DNA from: Rhizobium sp. GN54
GTDB lineage: Bacteria; Pseudomonadota; Alphaproteobacteria; Rhizobiales; Rhizobiaceae
Assembly (NCBI RefSeq): GCF_021026345.1
Contig: NZ_JAJNCZ010000001.1
Span: forward strand, 62,001-126,000
Length of the DNA stretch: 64,000 nucleotides
Direction: 5' to 3'
Shown here: positions 1 through 9,589 of the stretch, piece after piece
Numbering within the stretch: position 1 is the stretch's first letter
Layout: each line of letters opens with the position of its first letter
The notes under the pieces: model-generated
The model's input: only the letters and a program-made list of their open reading frames with translations
What the model was told of the DNA's origin: nothing
Database searches by the model: none
Position numbers and translations under genes: made by a program

Positions 1-256
1 CCAGCATCTCGCGCTTGATCTCAAGTCCGACCAGCAGGAAAAAGAGCGCCATCAAGGCGTCGTTGATCCAGTGCTGTAGGCTCATCGGACCGATATAGAC
101 GTGGAGCAGGCGGAAGTAGTCGTCCTGCAGGGCGGAATTGGCAGTGAGGATCGCCAAGGCGGCGACCGTCATGAGTACGATGCCGCCAGAGGCCTCGGCA
201 TCGAGGAACTGGCGGAGTGTGGATTGAATGCGGCCCTTTGATATGGTCGAAGACAC
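1..256 (-). CDS. nhaA: Na+/H+ antiporter NhaA, N-terminal part (cut by window edge)
   Basis: The first 85 codons are present; the gene runs off the left edge. The translation shows the NhaA N-terminus: the FLDAEASGGIVL segment at about residues 18-29, a first membrane helix, and the conserved WINDALMALFFLLVGLEIKRE block near the edge. NhaA exchanges two protons for one sodium ion across the inner membrane. I chose the GTG start at 256 because a GAGGGA element lies about 10 nt upstream and the family N-terminus fits; there is no closer ATG in frame. It points away from the kdp operon, so the two share the 257-811 intergenic region. Confidence 0.82.
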   Translation of the reverse strand, partial: MSSTISKGRIQSTLRQFLDAEASGGIVLMTVAALAILTANSALQDDYFRLLHVYIGPMSLQHWINDALMALFFLLVGLEIKREML

Positions 257-621
257 GGGTTCGCGCTCCCTCGTTTGGAAGGTTGATCGAAGTCTCCGTC
301 GGTTTCGGGGAAGCCCGCGGCGCACGCAGCACACGCCATAGGTGGCTTGTTTAGGCGATCGTTGCGACCGTTTCCAGCTTGCTGAACCGTGTGCACGAAG
401 TGTTGATGCCGAAGTCATCAGGCACAGTTGGCACTGACCTCGGTCGTTTTCACTCTGATGTCGGCAAGCCGACGACATGCCCGTCTGCCGGTAGGGCGAC
501 GACCATGGATTCGTCAGCCCGTCAGAATGCGATCGAAGTGCGGATCGTCCAACGATGAAAGGCGTCCTCGCTCACGCCGCGGCATAGCCGGTATAGGGGA
601 GTGTGAGGCCTCGTTGGACAC

Positions 622-712
622 CCAACGTTGGATCGTTGCGATCAACGCGTTGAATTATAACGATTATTTAAAGAGAAGAAGATTCTATCTTTATAAAATC
701 CTTATTTCTTCT
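622..712 (+). promoter_or_regulatory. Candidate kdp promoter and KdpE-binding region
   Basis: The 257-811 gap holds no convincing gene. Around 648-712 the DNA becomes strongly AT-rich in a GC-rich genome. TTTATA at 690-695, five bases, then CTTATT at 701-706 resembles the E. coli KdpE site (TTTATA-N5-TTTACA). Just upstream are the palindrome CCAACGTTGG (622-631) and CGTTG-N4-CAACG (634-647). This lies about 100 nt before kdpF. Assignment is by similarity and position only. Confidence 0.4.
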
Positions 713-811
713 TCCGTCATTCCGTCTCGAATTCCTATGGTCTTCGCGCGCATAAGCGGTCAGCTCCGGCCTGAAGAAGGCCGCAGTTTCGACACGAACG
801 ACAGGTGCCAC

Positions 812-901
812 ATGATATTCGACTATATTCTCAGCGGCGCGGTAACGGTCTTCATAACCGCATACCTCGCCTACGCGCTCTGGCGGCCGGAACGGTTCTA
901 G
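812..901 (+). CDS. kdpF: KdpF, small membrane subunit of the K+-transporting ATPase
   Basis: A 29-residue single-helix peptide: MIFDYILSGA at the start, an internal hydrophobic helix, and the family-typical ending YALWRPERF. KdpF stabilises the KdpFABC complex in the inner membrane. An AGGTG element lies 5 nt before the ATG. The frame stays open upstream to 428, but that extension has no transporter-like sequence and no good start, so I use the short KdpF start. It is followed by another tiny ORF rather than kdpA. Confidence 0.85.
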   Translation: MIFDYILSGAVTVFITAYLAYALWRPERF

Positions 902-912
902 GAGTGCGAAAG

Positions 913-1065
913 ATGATCCGGCGTTTCTGCCGCCAGTCGGTCTATCCCCGCATCGCCTCGAAGGAGGCCTGCTGCGGATCCAACGTCATATTCGGCTTGG
1001 TCCTGATTGTCGGCGTGGCCGCCACAGCGGCGATGCTGATCTCCCGGCTCGTCGCCGCAATCTGA
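913..1065 (+). CDS. 50-aa predicted membrane peptide between kdpF and kdpB
   Basis: Fifty residues with a basic, Cys-containing N-terminal half (RRFCRQ near residue 3, ACC near residue 19) and one hydrophobic helix at about residues 25-48 ([19 protein letters not shown]). GGAG at 901-904 sits 8 nt before the ATG, immediately after the kdpF stop, so it should be co-transcribed with kdp. I do not recognise the family. It could be an extra Kdp-associated subunit or a spurious ORF, but the ribosome site and helix favour a real product. Confidence 0.5.
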   Translation: MIRRFCRQSVYPRIASKEACCGSNVIFGLVLIVGVAATAAMLISRLVAAI

Positions 1066-1099
1066 TTCAGTCAAAATTCAACGAACTTCGGGGTCTCAT

Positions 1100-3169
1100 A
1101 TGAGCCAGCCCAAGACGTCGAGCATGTTCGATGCTCGCATACTCGTGCCCGCGACAGGCGGTGCCTTCACCAAACTCAACCCGCGAACCCTGGCCAAGAA
1201 CCCGGTTATGTTCGTCGTAGCCGTCGTCTCGCTTCTGACGACGGTGCTGTTCGTCAAAGACCTGGCAACGGGGGCGGATGGCCTCGGCTTTTCCTTCCAG
1301 ATCATTCTCTGGCTATGGTTCACGGTCCTGTTTGCCAACTTTGCAGAGGCCGTGGCCGAAGGCCGCGGCAAGGCGCAGGCCGATAGCCTGCGCAAGACCC
1401 GTACCGAAACGCAGGCCAAGCTTCTCACTTCCGCCGATGGGCGCGAATGGAAGGAAGTCGCCGGCACGTCGCTGAAGGTCAACGACATCGTCCTCGTCGA
1501 GGCCGGCGACATCATCCCCTCCGACGGCGAGATCATCGAGGGCATTGCCTCCGTCAACGAGGCGGCGATCACGGGCGAATCCGCACCCGTCATCCGCGAA
1601 TCCGGCGGCGACCGCTCGGCGGTGACCGGCGGAACGCAGGTCCTGTCCGACTGGATCAAGGTCCGCATCACCGCCGCTGCCGGCTCGACCTTCATCGACC
1701 GCATGATCAAGCTCGTCGAGGGTGCGGAGCGCCAGAAGACGCCGAACGAGATCGCGTTGAACATCCTGCTCGCCGCGATGACCCTGATCTTCGTCATGGC
1801 GACCGCGACCATCCCGGCCTTCGCGAGCTACGCGGGCGGTGCGATCCCGGTCGTCGTTCTCGTTGCGCTGTTCGTCACGCTGATCCCGACCACGATCGGC
1901 GCGCTGCTGTCGGCGATCGGCATCGCCGGCATGGACCGTCTCGTCCGCTTCAACGTGCTCGCCATGTCCGGTCGTGCCGTGGAGGCGGCGGGCGACGTCG
2001 ATAGGCTGCTGCTCGACAAGACCGGAACGATCACGCTCGGCAACCGCCAGGCGACAGAGTTCCGCCCCGTTCGCGGCGTGACCGAAGAACAGCTGGCGGA
2101 TGCAGCACAGCTATCCTCGCTCGCCGACGAAACGCCGGAAGGCCGTTCGATCGTCGTTCTGGCCAAGGAAAAATACGGTATCCGCGCCCGCGACATGAAG
2201 GAGCTCAGGGCCACCTTCGTTCCGTTCACGGCGCAGAGCCGGATGAGCGGCGTTGACTTCGACGGCCACTCGATCCGCAAGGGCGCGGTCGACGCCGTCC
2301 TGAAGCACCTGCAGCTCCAGTCCGTATCCGGCGGCACGGCCGTCTCCGAGGCGTCGATCAAGGAAGGGCAGGCGATCGCCGACGACATCGCCAAGGCCGG
2401 CGGCACGCCGCTGGCGGTCGCCCGCGACGGCAAACTGCTCGGCATCGTCCACCTCAAGGACATCGTCAAGGGTGGCATCCGCGAGCGTTTCGCCGAACTG
2501 CGCAAGATGGGCATCCGCACCGTCATGATCACCGGCGACAACCCGATGACGGCTGCCGCGATCGCCGCCGAAGCCGGCGTCGACGACTTCCTCGCCCAGG
2601 CGACGCCCGAGAACAAGCTGTCGCTGATCCGCGAGGAGCAGGCCAAGGGCAAGCTGGTCGCCATGTGCGGCGACGGCACCAACGACGCGCCGGCGCTGGC
2701 GCAGGCCGACGTAGGCGTTGCCATGAACACCGGCACCGTTGCCGCCCGCGAGGCCGGCAACATGGTCGACCTTGATTCGGACCCGACGAAGCTCATCGAG
2801 ATCGTCGAGATCGGCAAGCAGCTCTTGATGACCCGCGGGTCGCTGACCACGTTCTCGATCGCCAACGACGTGGCCAAGTACTTCGCGATCATCCCGGCGA
2901 TGTTCGTCACGCTTTATCCGGGGCTCGACGCGCTCAACATCATGCGCCTGTCCTCGCCGGAAAGCGCCATCCTGTCGGCCATCATCTTCAACGCGTTGAT
3001 CATCATCGCGCTGATCCCGCTGGCTCTCCGGGGCGTCGCCTACAAGGCGATCGGCGCCGGTCCGCTGCTTCGCCGCAACCTGCTGATTTACGGCCTCGGT
3101 GGTCTGGTGGTGCCGTTTGTCGGCATCAAGCTGATCGACATGATCGTCGCAGCCCTCAATCTCGCCTGA
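1100..3169 (+). CDS. kdpB: K+-transporting P-type ATPase, catalytic subunit KdpB
   Basis: A 689-residue P-type ATPase of the KdpB class, the usual length. The phosphorylated Asp is D306 in DKTGTIT. The TGES actuator motif ([15 protein letters not shown]) and the hinge motif [19 protein letters not shown] are present. ATP hydrolysis here drives K+ uptake through KdpA. The N-terminus ([12 protein letters not shown]) matches KdpB proteins and the ATG at 1100 is used. Its position upstream of kdpA is atypical: kdpA normally precedes kdpB. Confidence 0.97.
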   Translation: MSQPKTSSMFDARILVPATGGAFTKLNPRTLAKNPVMFVVAVVSLLTTVLFVKDLATGADGLGFSFQIILWLWFTVLFANFAEAVAEGRGKAQADSLRKTRTETQAKLLTSADGREWKEVAGTSLKVNDIVLVEAGDIIPSDGEIIEGIASVNEAAITGESAPVIRESGGDRSAVTGGTQVLSDWIKVRITAAAGSTFIDRMIKLVEGAERQKTPNEIALNILLAAMTLIFVMATATIPAFASYAGGAIPVVVLVALFVTLIPTTIGALLSAIGIAGMDRLVRFNVLAMSGRAVEAAGDVDRLLLDKTGTITLGNRQATEFRPVRGVTEEQLADAAQLSSLADETPEGRSIVVLAKEKYGIRARDMKELRATFVPFTAQSRMSGVDFDGHSIRKGAVDAVLKHLQLQSVSGGTAVSEASIKEGQAIADDIAKAGGTPLAVARDGKLLGIVHLKDIVKGGIRERFAELRKMGIRTVMITGDNPMTAAAIAAEAGVDDFLAQATPENKLSLIREEQAKGKLVAMCGDGTNDAPALAQADVGVAMNTGTVAAREAGNMVDLDSDPTKLIEIVEIGKQLLMTRGSLTTFSIANDVAKYFAIIPAMFVTLYPGLDALNIMRLSSPESAILSAIIFNALIIIALIPLALRGVAYKAIGAGPLLRRNLLIYGLGGLVVPFVGIKLIDMIVAALNLA

Positions 3170-3181
3170 TCGGAGAAGATC

Positions 3182-3262
3182 ATGACCATTCTTTATCTCA
3201 TCCTCGGGCTCGTCGTCTTCGGACTGCTCTTCGCCCTGGCCTCTGCGCTTGATCGCGCCTGA
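3182..3262 (+). CDS. 26-aa single-helix peptide between kdpB and kdpA
   Basis: A 26-residue ORF that is almost entirely one membrane helix (starting MTILYLILGLVVFG and ending with ALDRA). CGGAG at 3172-3176 sits a good distance before the ATG. It lacks the PE(R/K)F ending of KdpF and looks instead like a second class of tiny hydrophobic peptide that I believe accompanies kdp genes in some genomes. It lies 12 nt after kdpB and 27 nt before kdpA, so it belongs to the operon. Function is not known; a Kdp accessory peptide is an inference. Confidence 0.5.
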   Translation: MTILYLILGLVVFGLLFALASALDRA

Positions 3263-3289
3263 TGCTGGCCTGATGTTGGAGACATCACA

Positions 3290-4966
3290 ATGACACAAGC
3301 AATACTTTTCGTGCTCTTCATATTGGCCGGCACCGCGCTTCTGTCGTGGCCGCTCGGCCGCTACATGACATGGGCCATGGATCCGGCCAAAGGGCAGGGC
3401 AGACCGAACGGCTTTACCACGCTCTTCCAGGGCGTCGGTGGCTCGCTGGCCCGTCAGGAGCAGGACTGGAAGCGTTATGCCGTTTCCCTTCTCGGCTTCA
3501 ACGTCGTCATGTTCATCGTCGTCTTCTCGGTTCTCGCTCTGCAGCAGTATCTGCCGCTGAACCCGGACGCGAAGGAAGCGCTCGACCCGAGCCTGATCTT
3601 CAACACGGCTGCGTCGTTCACGACCAACACCAACTTGCAGCACTATTCCGGTGAAGTTTCGTTCAGCTACCTGACCCAGCTCGGCGGTCTGATGTGGTTG
3701 CAGTTCGTCTCGGCGGCTGTCGGTCTCTCCGCCCTGGCCGCTCTTGCTCGTGGCCTTTCTGGCCGCAAGCTCGGCAACTTCTTTGTCGACGTGCAGCGCG
3801 CGACCTTCCTGGTCCTGCTGCCGGCTGCCTTCATCGTTGCCGTTCTGCTCGTGCTGACCGGTGTACCGATGACTTTCAACGGCTCCGTCGTAGCCACCAC
3901 GCTGGAAGGCGTGCAGCAGACGATCGCCCGCGGTCCGGTTGCAGCCTTCGTTTCGATCAAGCAGCTCGGCACCAATGGTGGCGGCTTCTTCGGCCCGAAC
4001 TCGACGCATCCTCTGGAAAATCCGACCTTCTGGTCAAACGTTGTCGAGACTGTATCGCTTATCCTTATCCCGATGGGATGCGTTTGGATGTTTGGTCGAA
4101 TCATCGGCCGTCTGAAGCACGCCGGCGTTCTGTTCGCCGTCATGCTCATCTTGATGGGCGCTCGCATTACTGCCTCGGTGGGCTTTGAATCCGTACCGAC
4201 GCAAGCCTTCGTCTCGCTGCCGATCACGCAGGATGTCGGCAACCTCGAAGGCAAGGAGCTTCGCTTCGGCACCTCGGCCGGTCCGCTCTGGGCCGTGCTG
4301 ACGACCTCGACCAGCAACGGTTCGGTCAACGCCATGCATGACAGCCTCAATCCGCTGACGGGCATGATGCCGATGATCGGCATGTGGCTGAACGAAGACT
4401 TCGGCGGCGTCGGCGTCGGCATGGTCAACATGTTCCTCTATATCGTCGTTGGCGTCTTCATTGCCGGCATGATGATCGGCCGCACGCCGGAATATCTCGG
4501 CTGGCGCGTCGAATCCAAGGAAGTGAAGTTCGCGATGATGGCCCTGCTGTCGCATGGTCTCTTCATCCTGGTCGGCACGGCAATCTTCGCGGCAACCCCC
4601 TGGGGCGCCGATACGCTCAACAATGTCGGACCGCACGGCTTCAGCGAAATTCTCTATGAATTCTCGTCGGCTGCCGCCAACAATGGTTCGGGCTTCGAAG
4701 GTCTAGGTGACGCTACAACGCCTTGGAACATCGCGACCGGTATCGTGATGCTGCTTGCCCGCTTCATCCCGATCATCCTGCCGCTGGCAATCGTTGGCTC
4801 GCTGTCGTCAAAACGTCGCGCGACGGAATCGAGCGGCACGCTCTCGGTCGAGGACGGGACGTTCGCAGGCATGCTGACCGCCACGGTCCTCATTGTCGGC
4901 GCGCTGACCTTCTTCCCCGCCGCCACGCTCGGCCCGATCGCCGAACACGTCATGTTCATGAAGTGA
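3290..4966 (+). CDS. kdpA: K+-transporting ATPase subunit KdpA (K+ channel-like subunit)
   Basis: A 558-residue polytopic membrane protein of normal KdpA length. Selectivity-filter-like loops typical of KdpA are visible: FNTAASFTTNTNLQHYSGE near residue 105, KQLGTNGGGFFGPNSTHPLENP near residue 225, and AAANNGSGFEG near residue 460. It binds and translocates K+ in the KdpFABC complex. A GGAG element lies 8 nt before the ATG. kdpC follows after 12 nt. Confidence 0.97.
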   Translation: MTQAILFVLFILAGTALLSWPLGRYMTWAMDPAKGQGRPNGFTTLFQGVGGSLARQEQDWKRYAVSLLGFNVVMFIVVFSVLALQQYLPLNPDAKEALDPSLIFNTAASFTTNTNLQHYSGEVSFSYLTQLGGLMWLQFVSAAVGLSALAALARGLSGRKLGNFFVDVQRATFLVLLPAAFIVAVLLVLTGVPMTFNGSVVATTLEGVQQTIARGPVAAFVSIKQLGTNGGGFFGPNSTHPLENPTFWSNVVETVSLILIPMGCVWMFGRIIGRLKHAGVLFAVMLILMGARITASVGFESVPTQAFVSLPITQDVGNLEGKELRFGTSAGPLWAVLTTSTSNGSVNAMHDSLNPLTGMMPMIGMWLNEDFGGVGVGMVNMFLYIVVGVFIAGMMIGRTPEYLGWRVESKEVKFAMMALLSHGLFILVGTAIFAATPWGADTLNNVGPHGFSEILYEFSSAAANNGSGFEGLGDATTPWNIATGIVMLLARFIPIILPLAIVGSLSSKRRATESSGTLSVEDGTFAGMLTATVLIVGALTFFPAATLGPIAEHVMFMK

Positions 4967-4978
4967 GAGACACAGATC

Positions 4979-5539
4979 ATGGAAACCCTGCTTTCAAGCC
5001 TTCGCATCACCGTCGCTACCATGGCGATCTGCGTTGGCGGCTATTCCGCTGCCGTCTGGGCTATCGGCCAGGCGGTCACCCCGGACACCGCCGAAGGTTC
5101 ACTGATCACCCGCGCCGATGGCACGGTCGTAGGCAGCCGCCAGGTGGCCCAGGCCTTCACCCAGCCGCAGTATTTCTGGCCGCGTCCCTCGGCCGTCGAC
5201 TACAACGGCGCCGGTGCTGGCGGCTCCAACAAGTCGCCGACCAGCACGGACCTGACGGACCGGGCGACGGAAACCGTCGCCGCCTATGGCGCGACGGCCG
5301 CCAATCCGCTTCCGGCGGAACTGGCGGCAGCGTCCGGAGCGGGCCTCGACCCGCACATCACCGAACGTGCGGCGCGCTACCAGGTCCAGCGGATCGCACA
5401 GGCCCGTAACCTGCCGGTCGACCAGGTCGAACGGGTCATCGACCAGAACGCGTTCTCCCCGGGCGGCATGTTCACGCCGGATCGGCTTGTGAATGTGCTG
5501 GAGATGAATCTCGCTCTGGACGAGAATAAGGCCGGTTAA
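4979..5539 (+). CDS. kdpC: K+-transporting ATPase subunit KdpC
   Basis: A 186-residue protein with a single N-terminal membrane anchor (about residues 9-31) and a periplasmic domain. The KdpC motifs QYFWPRPSA and SGAGLDPHI are present, as is the C-terminal NVLEMNLALD. KdpC is a membrane-anchored subunit needed for assembly and activity of the Kdp pump. The gene directly follows kdpA; kdpD starts 61 nt later. Confidence 0.96.
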   Translation: METLLSSLRITVATMAICVGGYSAAVWAIGQAVTPDTAEGSLITRADGTVVGSRQVAQAFTQPQYFWPRPSAVDYNGAGAGGSNKSPTSTDLTDRATETVAAYGATAANPLPAELAAASGAGLDPHITERAARYQVQRIAQARNLPVDQVERVIDQNAFSPGGMFTPDRLVNVLEMNLALDENKAG

Positions 5540-5600
5540 CGGCTGGACGAGCCTGTCGTCGGCGCCGCAGCGGTGCCGACGACATCGGAGGAATGGATGA

Positions 5601-8300
5601 ATGTCGATTGAAATGCAGGACGGCCAGGACAGGCGTCCCTCTCCGGAGGCCCTTCTCGAGCGGGCAGACCAGGAGACCCGCGGGAAACTCAAGATCTTCC
5701 TCGGCGCGGCTCCGGGGGTAGGCAAGACCTACGAGATGCTGATGTCGGCACGGGCGCGCAAGGCCGATGGTGTCGACGTCGTGATCGGCGTCGTGGAGAC
5801 GCACGGTCGGCAGGAGACGGAAGCCCTCGTCCACGGCATGGAGCTCGTCCCGCGCAAGGCCGTCGAATACAAGGGGCAGCAGCTGGACGAGATGGACATC
5901 GACGCCATCCTGGAGCGCCGGCCGACGCTCGTTCTGGTCGACGAACTCGCCCACACGAATGCGCCTGGAAGCCGTCACCCAAAACGCTACCTCGATGTCC
6001 TCGAACTTCTCGCCCACGGCATCGACGTCTATTCCACTTTGAACATTCAGCATGTCGAAAGCCTCAACGATGTGGTCGCCCAGATCACCCGCATCAGGGT
6101 CCGGGAGACCGTGCCCGATTCGGTCATCGACAGGGCCGACGATATCGAGATCATCGACATCACGCCGCAGGACCTGATCAAGCGGCTGCAGGACGGCAAG
6201 GTCTACGTGCCGAAAACGGCGCGCCGGGCGATCGAGAACTACTTTTCTCCGGGCAATCTGACGGCCTTGCGCGAACTCGCCCTGCGCCGCACCGCTCAGC
6301 GGGTGGACGAGCAGCTCCTGAACCACATGCAGGCCCATGCGATTTCGGGTCCCTGGGCGGCAGGCGAGCGGATCCTCGTTTGTCTCGACCACGGCCGCAA
6401 CGGCGCGGCACTGGTGCGGTACGGCAGGCGCCAGGCGGATCGACTGAAGGCGCCATGGACGGCACTGCACCTGGAGACGCCGAAATCGGCCGCCATGCCC
6501 GAGGCCGACAAGGACCGTCTTGCGGGTTGCATGCGGCTCGCAGAACAGCTCGGCGCCGACACGGTCACGCTTCCCGCAGCCGATGTCTCGCGGGAAATCA
6601 TCGCCTATGCGAACGCAAACAACTTCAACCACCTGATCGTCGGCAAGTCGAACAGACCGCGCTGGCGCGAGATCTGGGACGGCTCTATCACCCACGACCT
6701 CATCCGCCATTCCGGTGCGATCAGCGTTCATGTCATGTCCGGCGGAGACGAGACCATTGCGTCCCCGGGTGTGCGGACCGCCGCGCCTGCCAGGCGGTTC
6801 AAGCTCAAGAACTACCTGAGCAGTGTCGCGTTCATGTCTGTCGCTGTCGTGATCGGCACGCTGCTCGACCAGACGCTCAACGTCCAGAACCTCGCCCTGG
6901 TGTTCCTGATGGGCGTGCTTGCCGCCACCGTCCGGGGCGGCATCGGTGCCGGGCTGTTCGCATCCGTGCTCGGCGCGCTGGCCTTCAACTTCTTCTTCCT
7001 CGAACCGCGCTATACGCTGACGATCCGCGACCCTGAAAGCGTGGTCGCGCTCCTGTTCTTTCTCGGGACGGCCTTCGTCGCCAGCAACCTGACGGCCACC
7101 GTCCAGCGACAGGCAGCCGCCGCACGTCAGCGGGCGCGGACGACGGAAGACCTTTATCTCTTCTCCAAGAAGCTTGCCGGAACCGGCACGCTCGATGACG
7201 TGCTCTGGGCAACGGCGTATCAGATCGCCTCCATGCTGAAGGTCCGGGTGGTCATCCTTTTGCCCGAGGACGGCACGATCGCCGTCAAGGCCGGCTATCC
7301 CCCTGACGACAGCCTCGTGGATGCCGACATCGCCGCCGCCAAATGGGCGTGGGAACACAATAGACCGGCCGGGCGCGCCGCCGATACGTTGCCCGGAGCC
7401 CGACGGCTCTACCTCCCGCTCAGGACCGGACGCGGGGCGATCGGCGTCGTCGGGCTCGACAACGATCGGCAGGGGCCGCTCCTGACACCGGAACAGCAGC
7501 GTCTGTTCGACGCGCTGGCCGACCAGGCGGCACTCGCAATCGAACGCATCCAGCTCGTGGCCGATGTGGACCAGGCGCGCCTCGCGGCGGAGACCGACCG
7601 GCTGCGGACTGCACTCCTGACCTCGATATCCCACGATCTCAAGACGCCCTTGGCGGCCATTCTCGGCGCGGCCGGGACGGTCAAGGATTTCGGTGGAGGC
7701 CTGTCGGAGAATGCGCGGGACGAGTTGCTGGCGACAATCATAGAGGAATCCGAGCGCCTCAACCGCTTCATCGTCAATCTGCTTGACATGACCCGGATCG
7801 AGTCTGGCGCGATGCAGCCGAATTTCGCGCTGCACTTCGTCGGCGACGTCGTCGGCTCCGCGCTCAACCGTGCCCGCAAGATCACCGGGAGGCGCAAGGT
7901 CGAGGTTCACATTCCCGATAGCCTGCCGATGATCCGGATCGATGCCGTCCTCTTCGAGCAGGTTCTTTTCAATCTGATCGACAATGCCGCGAAATATTCT
8001 CCTGACGGCTCTACCATCATCGTCAGGGCATGGGCCGAGGAGAGGCAGGTCCGCATTCAGGTCGTCGACGAGGGGCCGGGCATTCCCGAGGGCGACTTCG
8101 AGCGGATCTTCGACAGCTTCTACCGGGTGCGCAAGATCGACCAGGTCAAGGCCGGGACCGGGCTCGGGCTTTCCATCTGCCGGGGCTTCGTGGAAGCGAT
8201 GGGCGGCAGCATAGGCGCGGAGAACCGCCCGGATCGCCAGGGGGCGGTTTTCACTGTATCGATGCCAGCCCCGGCCACGCTCCAAGGAGAGCAAAAATGA
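5601..8300 (+). CDS. kdpD: Sensor histidine kinase KdpD
   Basis: An 899-residue KdpD with the full domain order. An N-terminal KdpD domain carries a Walker A (GAAPGVGKT, 35-43) and VETHGRQET; a universal-stress-like domain spans about 250-380; four membrane helices lie at about 405-505 (DUF4118); then come a GAF-like region, the HisKA box with phospho-His H678 (SISHDLKTPLA) and a HATPase domain with N and G boxes. It senses K+ limitation and turgor and phosphorylates KdpE. GGAGGA lies 9 nt before the ATG. The stop overlaps the kdpE start (ATGA), indicating translational coupling. Confidence 0.96.
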   Translation: MSIEMQDGQDRRPSPEALLERADQETRGKLKIFLGAAPGVGKTYEMLMSARARKADGVDVVIGVVETHGRQETEALVHGMELVPRKAVEYKGQQLDEMDIDAILERRPTLVLVDELAHTNAPGSRHPKRYLDVLELLAHGIDVYSTLNIQHVESLNDVVAQITRIRVRETVPDSVIDRADDIEIIDITPQDLIKRLQDGKVYVPKTARRAIENYFSPGNLTALRELALRRTAQRVDEQLLNHMQAHAISGPWAAGERILVCLDHGRNGAALVRYGRRQADRLKAPWTALHLETPKSAAMPEADKDRLAGCMRLAEQLGADTVTLPAADVSREIIAYANANNFNHLIVGKSNRPRWREIWDGSITHDLIRHSGAISVHVMSGGDETIASPGVRTAAPARRFKLKNYLSSVAFMSVAVVIGTLLDQTLNVQNLALVFLMGVLAATVRGGIGAGLFASVLGALAFNFFFLEPRYTLTIRDPESVVALLFFLGTAFVASNLTATVQRQAAAARQRARTTEDLYLFSKKLAGTGTLDDVLWATAYQIASMLKVRVVILLPEDGTIAVKAGYPPDDSLVDADIAAAKWAWEHNRPAGRAADTLPGARRLYLPLRTGRGAIGVVGLDNDRQGPLLTPEQQRLFDALADQAALAIERIQLVADVDQARLAAETDRLRTALLTSISHDLKTPLAAILGAAGTVKDFGGGLSENARDELLATIIEESERLNRFIVNLLDMTRIESGAMQPNFALHFVGDVVGSALNRARKITGRRKVEVHIPDSLPMIRIDAVLFEQVLFNLIDNAAKYSPDGSTIIVRAWAEERQVRIQVVDEGPGIPEGDFERIFDSFYRVRKIDQVKAGTGLGLSICRGFVEAMGGSIGAENRPDRQGAVFTVSMPAPATLQGEQK

Positions 8301-8989
8301 ACCATCCCGCGGTGAAGATCCTCGTCGTGGACGACGAGCCCGCTATCCGCAAGCTGCTGGACGTCGGCCTGTCTTCCCAGGATTTTCTCGTCCAGGGCGC
8401 GCAGAACGCGAAGGCGGCGATCACCATGGCGGCATCGGAGACACCGGACCTGGTGCTGCTGGATCTCGGGCTGCCGGACATGGGAGGTCATGAACTTCTC
8501 GCCAAATGGCGCGCCGAGGGCGTCTCTTTCCCAATCATCATCCTCTCCAGCCGCACCGATGAGGAGGGGATCGTGAAAGCGCTCGAACTCGGCGCAGATG
8601 ATTACGTCACCAAGCCGTTCAGGATGAACGAACTCGTTGCCCGTATCCGGGTGGCGCTGCGGCATCGCCTGCAGGCAAACGGGGAGCCGCCGGTGCTTCA
8701 ACTGGGCGAATTGTCCGTCGATCTCGTGAAGCGGATCGTCAAGGTCAGGGACGAAGAGATAAAGCTCACGCCGAAGGAATACGACATCCTCCAGCTTCTT
8801 GTCCAGCATCACGGGCGGGTCCTGACCCACCGCTTCATCCTGGACAAGGTCTGGGGTGAATTCACCGACGTGCAGTACCTTCGGGTCTACGTCAGGCAGC
8901 TGCGCCAGAAGATCGAGGAGAGCCCCGATCAGCCGCGCTACATCCTCACCGAGACCGGTGTGGGCTATCGGCTCTCGGAAACGGTCTGA
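8297..8989 (+). CDS. kdpE: Response regulator KdpE (OmpR family)
   Basis: A 230-residue OmpR-type regulator. The receiver domain has the acidic pair in VVDDEP and phospho-acceptor D56; the C-terminal winged helix includes LTPKEYDILQLLVQHHGRVLTHR-type sequence and ends GVGYRL. Phosphorylated by KdpD, it activates kdp transcription. I use the ATG that overlaps the kdpD stop rather than the longer upstream frame, which lies inside kdpD in another reading frame. Confidence 0.96.
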   Translation: MNHPAVKILVVDDEPAIRKLLDVGLSSQDFLVQGAQNAKAAITMAASETPDLVLLDLGLPDMGGHELLAKWRAEGVSFPIIILSSRTDEEGIVKALELGADDYVTKPFRMNELVARIRVALRHRLQANGEPPVLQLGELSVDLVKRIVKVRDEEIKLTPKEYDILQLLVQHHGRVLTHRFILDKVWGEFTDVQYLRVYVRQLRQKIEESPDQPRYILTETGVGYRLSETV

Positions 8990-9013
8990 TCGCCGCATCA
9001 TATGGAGAATTGC

Positions 9014-9457
9014 ATGTATCTGAAGGATTTTCTCCGCGAGGAGAACGTCTTCGTGGGTTTGACCGCGTCATCGAAAAGCCAGTTGATCCGGCTGCTGGCG
9101 GAAAAGGTGGGCGAGAAGACATCGGTTCCGGCCTCTCTCCTGTCGAAGGCGCTGTTCGAGCGCGAGGCACTGGGATCCACCGGGATCGGCAGCGGCATCG
9201 CGATACCGCATGCCGTCGTGAAGGACCTCGAGACGTCGATCTGCATCATCGCACGGCTGTCAAAACCGATCGACTTCCAGGCCGTGGACGACATTCCGGT
9301 CGATATCGTCGTCCTCCTTTTGACCCCGGCAGGGGCACAGAGCGACGCCCTCAACGTGCTTTCCTGCGTTGCACGCCGCTTTCGCGACGACGATCTGGTG
9401 GGCGTGCTCCGGGCCGCTCGCACCCAGGGCGAGTTCTTCGCCCTTCTCCTCGGCTGA
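9014..9457 (+). CDS. PtsN-like EIIA (nitrogen PTS) protein linked to kdp
   Basis: A 147-residue PTS EIIA domain of the Ntr/fructose class. The phosphorylatable His is H66 in GIGSGIAIPHAV. The fold is complete, with the ending FFALLLG. I prefer the ATG at 9014 because GGAG at 9004-9007 lies 6 nt upstream; the in-frame ATG at 9002 has no ribosome site. In E. coli, unphosphorylated EIIANtr binds KdpD and alters kdp expression. The gene follows kdpE by 24 nt and is probably co-transcribed, so a dedicated regulator of KdpD is a reasonable inference. It is probably a paralogue of the housekeeping ptsN near rpoN. Confidence 0.85.
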   Translation: MYLKDFLREENVFVGLTASSKSQLIRLLAEKVGEKTSVPASLLSKALFEREALGSTGIGSGIAIPHAVVKDLETSICIIARLSKPIDFQAVDDIPVDIVVLLLTPAGAQSDALNVLSCVARRFRDDDLVGVLRAARTQGEFFALLLG

Positions 9458-9589
9458 GGTGGCAGCGGATTATGGAAGTGGACCCATAGCAGGACAACAC
9501 CGGCACAGCGCCGTGAATGGGTGTCTCGGGGACAATGCTCGCTGCCCCGGTCTCAAGTCTCGCGAGTACGATGTGTCAAGAGTATAAGC

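Noticed and set aside
428-901. 157-aa ORF containing kdpF at its end
   Set aside because: The upstream part has no recognisable protein and contains the AT-rich promoter; only the last 29 codons (kdpF) are supported.
5472-8294. 940-aa ORF on the minus strand
   Set aside because: Antisense shadow of kdpD.
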